From Phymatolithon calcareum (taxonomy: Eukaryota > Rhodophyta > Florideophyceae > Hapalidiales): DNA of 64,000 nucleotides. The stretch spans positions 1,054,001 through 1,118,000 of the forward strand of contig OZ345352.1 in assembly GCA_977006965.1 (NCBI GenBank), given 5' to 3'. A program made the translations under genes and the position numbers. This document shows positions 57,361-64,000 of this stretch, piece by piece (positions within the stretch are counted from its first letter, which is position 1; each line of letters opens with the position of its first letter). Below the pieces are notes generated by a model that saw only the letters and a program-made list of their open reading frames with translations, ran no database searches and was not told the DNA's origin.

Positions 57361-58072
57361 TGCCCTTCTTGTCACTACCGGGGCAGTTCCCCGCATGTCT
57401 TGGATGTTGAATGTATTTAAGCTCGGACCATAGACGGGCTAGAACACGGACGAAGGAACAGGGGGGGTTGATTATACAGCTGTTTTATCGATCTGTGTTG
57501 GTCGGCTGTTGTCGTGAAGTGGTATCCGGCTGCTCGCACGGTTTGTGAATCTGTTACATTAAGGTAAACTAGCGGCTGCTGTTCGCGATTGGGCTGCTGC
57601 CCTGTTTATGCTGCTTTAAGGCGCTCGCGCTAGTACGCGCGACAAGACTATTTTTCCATGTGTATGGTTGCACGCAGTCCTAATCTAAACACGAGGGTGT
57701 AGATCGTGAAAGAGAGAAAAATAAATTAATGCAAAAGTCTTCAAGAAACATCTACATATTACGGCCAAAGACTTTCAGCCCGCTTATTGAATACAGCACG
57801 GCTGCTCCAGGTCATAAATACTCTTTTGCTGCTGCTGCAGCAACTCTTTCTGTTCGTCAAGCTCCAATTGCATGAGCTTCCTCTCTCTCTCGTTAGCCCT
57901 CTCAAGCTCCTGAATGCGCGCCGCCTGCATCACCATCTTTCCATACTTCTGGTGTCAATCTTGGCGACCTTTGCGGTATCCGGTTTCTCCACGGGGAGCG
58001 CGATGAGGAAGTTGGTCAGTTCGGGCGGATTGAGCATACCATCCTTCTCGTCGATGAGATCAGCGTTGCAGT

Positions 58073-60465
58073 CAGGGATAGTACCAATATTATTGTTATT
58101 TATTCGGGCACATGATGCAATAGCAATTGCAATACCATGCAAGGTTGAAGGCAATAGGAAATGCAATATCTGACCATTCTTCCAATATCAATTGCAATAA
58201 CAGAATCTATTTCAGGTCCTCCTGCGCCATGTCTTCACTCACGCGTTGGATCACTCTTGCGCTCCGGGCAGTGTTCATCGCCACGGAGACCGACTGCTGG
58301 TCCACGTAACCTTTGTTCTCTTTAAGAAACAGCAGGGCTTCTAGTAATAACGGTGTCATCCTCTTGCGATTGTCTGTCAAAACATTCTTGACAACCGACC
58401 AAAGCCTCTCCACCTCGGCAGTTGATCCAAGAATAAAGTCGCAATTTATATAAGTCTGATGGTCCTCGGCACGCTTGCGCTTTTTTACGGCAATTCTTTC
58501 CGCCATCGACAGCCGGCCTCCACCCGATCCACCGATCGAGCTTGTTATACCGTCATCGTTTTCCAGTTTGAGCTTCTTTCATGCATTCTTCTCTTCATTT
58601 GTCATAGTATCGGACTCACTGTGCTGTATCTTAACAACTCCCGACTCGAATGCTGGGTCACACACAATTGATGCACGTGATGCAATGTAGTGCTTTCCAA
58701 GCTGACATCGGTATAATGGTGAGTTGACATCGTACTTGCACTGCTCGACTGCTGAACTCAACTCATCAAGAGCTAAACGACAGTCCGGCAACGAAGTACC
58801 GTGCTTCTGTAGTTCTAGAGTTAGCTGGTTGATTTGCTTAAACTGACTTGCGTACAGCATAGATCTGTTGCGGAAGTTCTCGCTCTCATCCGTAGCTATC
58901 GTTGCTCCTTCCGCCTTTGCCGCGTCGATTAACTGCTCGCGTATGCGGTTGAAGCGCTTGAGCATATGATACTTTCCGGACCAACGCGTCTCATTATGCA
59001 TAACTGGAGCCAATTCAGTAAGGTTGCGTAGTATTGCCCGGTTCTTCGGTTTTTTGCAGTCCTTCATCTTTGCATGCATTGAGTCTATCGCTGCTTGTAG
59101 TCTATCGTCACTGACAATCATCTTGTTCACCTCTAAGTTGAGCTTATGACTAGCAAAGCTAACTTGAGCGATTAGCCTGGCGATTGACTTATTGACATTG
59201 CAGTTGTCGGCAACCTGAAAAACGGCCCATGTATGCACGTTGACCCCGAAGAAGTCGAACACGTCTTCTAGTTGACGCACGTGAGCGTGTGCGTTCAACG
59301 TAGTGGTTTCAAGATCCGACATGCCTCCTTGAACATCATCATCTTCTACTTTCGCAATAGGACTCACAGACAGAAGCACAATAGCGAGCTCTTCATTCTC
59401 GCGCGCGGTGCCTCTTTCGAGCATCTTCACGAGTCTCATGAACAATCCGTATACACCCAAGTAATTTGTCCCATTGGCGGTCCAGCCATTGCGCTTAATG
59501 GCTCCTTGGGTATCAGCAATATCGTCTCTGATTCGCAGTTCGACGAGCTCATCGAGCTTGAATAGTGTCTCTTTGAATATCCGAGTTGAGAACTTCTCAC
59601 GGAAACACGAAAACTTGCGATATTCCTCGCTTTGAACATGTGACACCGGCAATGACATGTAGACGACAAGTCTAATGTACCCGTCTATGGCCTTTTCCTT
59701 GTCAGTTGCGAGAAATGTCATTGGTGAGTGAGTGGCGATAAGCGAGCTTGCTTGGCGGCGGCGTAGACTGGCCAGCGCATCTCTGTAGACCTGAAAAAGG
59801 TGATCTTCGCTTCCTCCAGATATGCAGCTCTTCAGGTGGCTGTATGGGTTAGTATACCCCTTTCCTTTTTCAAAAGCGATTTCACCATTGTCTCGGCAGT
59901 CAGCACCTTTCGGGTAGAGAAGGCTGTTAAAAGGCACCTTATAGCGTGTTATTCCGTTCTGCGAGACTGCAAATCGCGTTCTTCTTCACGCAGCTTCTGC
60001 GTTAGCACCTCAACAACTTCTTTTGGGCCTGGTTTGCGTCCGTTGCTTGACATTCTGGACGTAGTGCTTCGGCAGAGCAATGTGTAGTGTGAAGTCTAAG
60101 AGATCGCGTGAGCAAGACAGCATTCAGGAGCAATTTCCGAGTCAATGCCGGTCGACGTGTCTGTAATTATCGAGAGGCATCTATAACAGAGTAGAATTCC
60201 TGACAGCAATCGGATGCCGCAGATTCGGGTGGCAATACGTAAACTGTGTGGGAGCTTCTATAACCCGTTTCCGTAAATTTCCCTTACAGATCCTGTACCG
60301 CAGCGTTGTACGACGATCTTGATAGCGCCGAGGAGGACAAGGGTGTACCTTGATTTTCGATCATATGCCATTACTTTTTGCAATAGTATTGCAATAAGTA
60401 CCTCTCAGGGCAATTAAGGCTTTATTGCAATAAAAACAGTAAAAATAATATTGGTGCCAAGCGTG
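58073..60465 (-). mobile_element. hAT DNA transposon (2393 bp) inside the GTPase gene
   Basis: Flanked by the perfect 8-bp duplication GTTGCAGT (58065-58072 and 60466-60473), the hAT signature. The ends are imperfect inverted repeats sharing ACCAATATTATT (left CAGGGATAGTACCAAT, right complement CACGCTTGGCACCAAT). Copies of ATTGCAAT cluster just inside both ends (58,110-58,200 and 60,370-60,432), as expected for subterminal transposase-binding repeats. It contains one broken transposase gene. Confidence 0.9.
58207..60053 (-). pseudogene. hAT transposase, frameshifted and with one stop
   Basis: The start at 60,053 opens with SSNGRKPGPKEVVEVL. A frameshift near 59,955 leads into the main frame (59,937-58,579). 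A degenerate BED-type zinc finger ends in KGYTNPYSHLKSC. The core has ADNCNVNK around the second acidic position and ETRWSGKYHMLKRF. A TGA at 58,581-58,579 interrupts the frame. The same phase continues to 58,207 with the C-terminal dimerisation motif (STAEVERLWSVVKNVLTDNR, then LLLEALLFLKEN). Full length would be about 610 residues, normal for hAT. The protein would bind the ATTGCAAT subterminal repeats if it were functional. Confidence 0.88.
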
Positions 60466-60944
60466 GTTGCAGTCAACGTAACACCAGTAAGTGTCTTTCG
60501 CATGACGGCCTCCGCTTTAGTGTCTCTTGCAAGTTCTTTCTTCACGGCTTTTGTCGTCTGGTTGATGATAACGCCGAACTTATTGTTGGTTTCGATCTTT
60601 ATGGCGGAGAGCACGAGATCGATCGTGGCGGCATCTGCCGGGCGCACTCGCCCGTGCTCCAAGGTAACGACAAAGGCTATTTTGATGTTCCTCTGCTCTG
60701 AAAGCAGTTTGTCCAGCTCCACGCCGGCTTCTTTCCGGCGTTCGGCATCGGACAGACCTGGAGTGTCGTAAACGGTGAAATCCTGGCCGTCATACTTCTG
60801 CAGCAGGGTGGGGAGACCGCCGCCGAGAGACACGCCCGACTGGAAGGCAATCTCGCCGCCTAGGCCATTGAGTAGGGTGCTTTTTCCTCTGCCTGGGTTG
60901 CCCACAAAGGAGAGCGCGATCACAGCGTTCTGATCGTACACCAT
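60466..60944 (-). other. GTPase P-loop segment of the disrupted gene
   Basis: The best-preserved exon-like part of the GTPase pseudogene. The open frame runs a further 52 bp into the hAT end (to 60,414), where it reads transposon, not GTPase, sequence. Confidence 0.75.
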
Positions 60945-61003
60945 GTTTATGGTGTATGGTGGCTCGGGGGTCTAGTGGGTGTCTGATGTTTTCGAGTTCA
61001 GAG

Positions 61004-61797
61004 CAGGCTTGGAACCAATATAATTGCTGGATTTGCTGAAGGAAAGAGCAATCGTGCAATTCAACTGTTCGTCCCTTCTTCTTTTCAATTTAAACTGCAA
61101 TTGGCAATCCCTACCCCAATCGATACTGCAATTCCTACCCTTTACTGCAATTCGTTTACCAATTAGCGAAGCCTAACTCTTCTTCGTTTCCGTTCACCAG
61201 ACACGACTTGAGATGGTTGTAGGGGTTTGTGTAGCCCTTGTTGTGCTCAAAAACGAACCCCGGTTTTGACTGGGAGGTGCATGTCTCTCCACCCGGGCAC
61301 TGAAGCACTTGAAAAGTCACATTTGTTCGAACAACGGATCCTCGACGAATATTGACATCGCGAAGTTCTTCGCGGATCTTCTTCATGAGAAGTAGGACCA
61401 CCTCTTTCTTCGACGGTTTGCGTGATGGAGGCGACATGGTGAATTTGGCCCTGGCGATATTAACTTAGCAGTCTCTTTGGCTTTTATAGGAGTACCATCT
61501 TACTTCTATGCAGCAGCCACGTTTATCTGATGCAATGTGCTAACATAGATGTATGTTGAAAGTACAAAAGGGGTACGTATTTAAATTCATCGAATGCGTA
61601 AGAAAACGTAGCTTTTTTCTGATTCAGCATATAAATAGAGAAAAACGTAGCGCAATTGAATCTTTGTGAGAAATACACATTGCAATTAGATGCTCATTGT
61701 ACCTCGCAAATTTCAATCACGAGTCTATTGTACAATTAACTCGAATTGCAATTAATTGCAATTAATTGGAATTGCAATTAAATTGGTTCCAAGCCTG
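61004..61797 (-). mobile_element. Non-autonomous hAT deletion derivative (794 bp)
   Basis: Perfect 16-bp inverted ends CAGGCTTGGAACCAAT (61,004-61,019 and complement at 61,782-61,797). Flanked by GTTCAGAG (60996-61003) and GTTCGGAG (61798-61805), with one mismatch. ATTGCAATT words crowd both sides (61,050-61,160 and 61,680-61,785). It retains only the N-terminal zinc-finger part of a transposase. It is related to, but not derived directly from, the neighbouring 2393-bp element. Confidence 0.9.
61156..61437 (-). CDS. Truncated hAT transposase N-terminus (BED-like finger only)
   Basis: 93 residues, intact start. The basic helical leader (SRKPSKKEVVLLLMKKIREE) resembles the leader of the transposase at 60,053. 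Next come CPGGETC and HNKGYTNPYNHLKSC, a BED-type zinc finger. The frame stops soon after, with the catalytic core deleted. A DNA-binding fragment without catalytic domain could act as a repressor of the family, by analogy with truncated transposases elsewhere; expression is unknown. Confidence 0.6.
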   Translation of the reverse strand: MSPPSRKPSKKEVVLLLMKKIREELRDVNIRRGSVVRTNVTFQVLQCPGGETCTSQSKPGFVFEHNKGYTNPYNHLKSCLVNGNEEELGFANW

Positions 61798-61805
61798 GTT
61801 CGGAG

Positions 61806-63320
61806 TAAGCCATGATTACATATGCCGGAGTTTGCGCATCACAGTCGCCAAGAATCTCCCTGACTGTTTCCTCAGATCTCTTTTACAGTATAGACAGAGA
61901 AAGGTAGGGGCACCGTGTGGCTTGAAAACTGCAACGTTTCAGTTTGACGCAAAAACGGTATCGGGTGGACTGCTGTGCGCTCAAGCTGTACTTGAACGAC
62001 TTTTTTATAATTTAAGTTTATTTAAAAGCCCCTCAGACTTCCGAAGATATGGGCAAGGCTTCCTTTGATGCTACCTACCTTTGTGCAGCACTCGAAACGC
62101 CCACCAGAATGGCGGACGGGAAAACTCAGAATGCAAGGTAATCCTATCTCAGTTCTCTACGGGGTTGTTTGCCTTGCCTTCTGCGAATCAATACAGGCCT
62201 TCTTCGTTCTCCATGCGTTCTATGAGTGTCATAATTGAACAACTGTGCCCGCAATAGGGATACTTCAGAATCAAAGCACTTGGAATACAGAAAAAGTAAA
62301 CCCCTTCTAACCGCAACTCTTCTAACTGAAACCCCTGCACAATTGAAATTGGAGTGCCTATCCCAACCCAAATTCCTCCTAAAATATCTAAAGTTAAAAG
62401 TCGAAACTGCAATCCTCAAAACTGATAACCCTTATTATTCCTTTACATTGCCTCCATGTCACGAAAAAGTTCAAGCAACTTTGATTATTGCAATGTTAAA
62501 GGTTGAATATGAGGTAGAAATAAAGTCTCCATTTCGGTTTCGAGAAATGTTACATACACATCGCAGCCATGACAACCGAAAAACAGATGTCCGTGCTGTA
62601 GGATAAGCTAAAGCGTTGAGCATTGGTGCGGAAATCATTGTGTACGGCGATTGCCAGATCGTAGTTAATGACATGCACAGCATTCTTAATTTGATCTGCT
62701 GTGCACGGCACGCAAATAGTAACCCTCCGGTATGGTGGGTTGCCAAATTACTCAGTCAAGGGGACACCGGGCACCTCAATAAAATGAATAATTACGCTGT
62801 GCCCGGCGATCACTACAAATTTTGCATCACTTCTCAACGCTTTAACTTATCCTACGGCTCTGATACCGGCATCTCGGTTGTACTGAGGACGCCGTCATGG
62901 CAACCGAAATACAAATGTAAATGCCTTAGGATGGATTAAAGTGGGCATTATCATAGTGTACTGCTCGAAGAACGAAGTTAAAAAGTTGTTTTACTCAAAG
63001 CTTTCTAGAAATTTTACGTGCACTTCGCGTCATGACAGCCGAAATACAGATGTCAGTGCCGTGGGATAAGTTAAAGCGTTTAGCATTGCTGCGGGATTCT
63101 GGCAATCGCAGTAGACAGTGAATTCGTAATTTAGAAGATTTATTGAGAAGATACCATGTGTCCCAACTTGAGGAAAGTCGGCACCTTTCTAATCGTACTA
63201 GCATCGAGCTTTTTCAATTACCTTATTCAGAATTGCATAGTGTAGGGGTCCATATGGGCTTCTTCAGGGTTCGCAGTGAATTCCGCACCCATCACAGGAG
63301 CGGAATTCAGAGTTAGCATA
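61806..63320. other. Intergenic DNA with repeat fragments, no supported gene
   Basis: Contains a LINE family V 3' end (about 62,020-62,130, minus; GAAGATATGGGCAAGGCTTC), the clustered repeat at 62,555-63,085 and a family VI copy (63,127-63,205). Frames up to 123 residues show no domain. Confidence 0.5.
62555..63085. repeat. Cluster of a short repeat in both orientations
   Basis: A unit containing CCGAAATACAGATGTCAGTG and GGATAAGTTAAAGCGTTGAG occurs at about 62,560-62,620 (+), 62,828-62,880 (-), 62,890-62,935 (+, partial) and 63,015-63,085 (+). Confidence 0.65.
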
Positions 63321-63780
63321 AGGATTGGATTGGATTTCTGTTTAATTGAAGCTCCCTTTGTCAATAATGGTAATTATTATCATTGCACCTGAGAGATTTT
63401 CTTTGTGCTACAGTCCTTCGCTTACATTCTCTTTTAAGAAATTGATTTCGGACATAATCTTTGGACAGTATCAACTGCCATTTCCAGAATCTCTTCTTGA
63501 ATATCGGAAAGTCGTTCTTTGGTCATTACGTTTGAAATATCATTGAGGGCTTCATGTAGTTCGGAATCTTCTTTTCTTGCTTGCTCTTGCCAGGAGTATG
63601 GGAAGCAGTGACATAATCAGTGCGCGCAAAGAAGCCTGTGCTTCGTTTTTTTGAGGGTGAGAAATGGTGCTAGCTCGTTCTTGATGGGCTAAGGAGGGCA
63701 CCGGCCCTCCCGTCCAACGGCTTTAGGAGGGAGACATGCATCCCAATCTTCTTTTGCGTTCTTCTGCGTTCTTGCGTTTA
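63321..63780 (-). mobile_element. LINE family III 3' fragment
   Basis: Closely matches the 3' half of the 21-kb element (GAATATCGGAAAGTCGTT, GGAGGGCACCGGCCCTCCCG). The tail is of TCCAA type. Several frame breaks are present. Confidence 0.85.
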
Positions 63781-63822
63781 CAGAACTATCATATTGATGA
63801 ATCTTAATTCTGGCCTCTCAAG

Positions 63823-63925
63823 CAGGGGTTGCGCCAATTCCATTGCTATCAATTTAATTGCAATTTTTCCCAATTCCAACCAAATTGGTTCTTCGAACTG
63901 AATTGCAATTCGAATTGGTCGCACC
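63823..63925. mobile_element. Possible hAT-like MITE rich in ATTGCAATT
   Basis: About 100 bp starting CAGGGGTTGCGCCAATT and ending AATTGGTCGCACCT, an imperfect inverted pair, with ATTGCAATT copies inside. A clear 8-bp duplication was not found. Confidence 0.4.
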
Positions 63926-63973
63926 TAATACTGAGGATCGTAGTAGATGAACATTAGACCAGGGGAATGTTAT

Positions 63974-63987
63974 GGGGGGGGGGGGGA
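63974..63987 (+). repeat. Poly-G homopolymer
   Basis: A run of about 14 G. It may be a sequencing or assembly weak point near the window end. Confidence 0.8.
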
Positions 63988-64000
63988 GTAAAGCAGAATG

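Larger units (their letters stand above)
57784..61813 (-). pseudogene. P-loop GTPase gene interrupted by two hAT elements
   Basis: The GTPase core (frame 60,944-60,466) has the P-loop GNPGRGKST, a DTPGLSD switch motif and a NQTT segment at the place of the base-specificity box, as in AIG1/GIMAP-like or similar GTPases. The 2393-bp hAT at 58,073-60,465 interrupts it. Beyond that element, 58,072-57,784 continues with NPPELTNFLIALPVEKPD and a coiled-coil end (RIQELERANERERKLMQLE), stop at 57,784. Upstream, a probable true start MAYSE lies at 61,813-61,798, separated by the 794-bp hAT derivative; after it the reading resumes with LENIRHPLDPRA. Small frame shifts occur near 60,950, at the large hAT junction and near 57,945. 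No functional product is expected. Confidence 0.75.

Noticed and set aside
56464-57420. 318-residue open frame on plus
   Set aside because: Composed almost only of Ser, Pro, Leu, Phe, Cys and His from a C/T-biased tract; no motif, and the frame is explained by scarcity of purines.
58579-58581. In-frame TGA in the hAT transposase as selenocysteine or programmed readthrough
   Set aside because: The same gene also has a frameshift near its start, and nearby elements carry similar point-mutation stops; decay is simpler.
60414-60944. GTPase frame taken as a complete 176-residue gene
   Set aside because: Its last 17 codons lie in hAT terminal sequence; the 8-bp duplication and the distant C-terminus show that the gene is interrupted.

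Overview
This is a eukaryotic nuclear window made mostly of transposable elements and their remains. It also carries a dispersed family of six small, intronless genes for secreted cysteine-rich proteins. Eukaryotic features are TATA boxes 66-100 bp upstream of ATGs, AATAAA polyadenylation signals, non-LTR retrotransposons with target-site duplications, a tRNA-derived SINE, and PIF/Harbinger, hAT and DIRS-type elements. Compact monoexonic genes in a repeat-rich background would fit a florideophyte red alga such as Chondrus, but that assignment is an inference with low confidence. No bacterial operons, rRNA or CRISPR arrays were seen.

Cysteine-rich family. CRP1 (5716-6330 +), CRP2 (15998-16624 +), CRP3 (31966-32583 +), CRP4 (37787-38392 +), CRP5 (40065-40667 -) and CRP6 (45442-46059 -) each encode a signal peptide followed by a very basic mature chain of about 180 residues. 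All six keep the same 20 cysteines. I do not recognise the family, and it is the best candidate here for something undescribed. CRP1 and CRP3 lie in a large duplicated block (about 1-12,850 versus 26,230-34,690). That duplication also supplies 'empty sites' that date and delimit several transposon insertions.

Mobile elements by region. 8.57-8.89 kb: a foldback repeat. 9.70-12.82 kb: an apparently intact Harbinger element with a DD35E transposase, a Myb-like partner, 12-bp inverted repeats and a TAA duplication, and with its empty site at 34.6 kb. 14-27 kb and 39-53 kb: many 5'-truncated LINE copies of at least five families, distinguished by their 3' tails, several nested in one another. One LINE relic is split by a solo LTR. 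37.3-37.6 kb: a tRNA-derived SINE just upstream of CRP4. 53.6-56.0 kb: a decayed DIRS-type element with tyrosine recombinase, reverse transcriptase and RNase H. 57.8-61.8 kb: a GTPase gene broken by two separate hAT insertions, each with its 8-bp duplication.

Other host-like sequence is scarce. There is a decayed FGGY-type carbohydrate kinase fragment (22.05-22.74 kb) containing a perfect 22-bp hairpin. There is also a possible first exon with TATA box and splice donor at 23.8 kb, followed by a retroposon. Long stretches between these (1-5.6, 28-31.8, 32.7-37.2, 40.8-45.4, 46.2-47.3 and 62-63 kb) hold no gene I can support.
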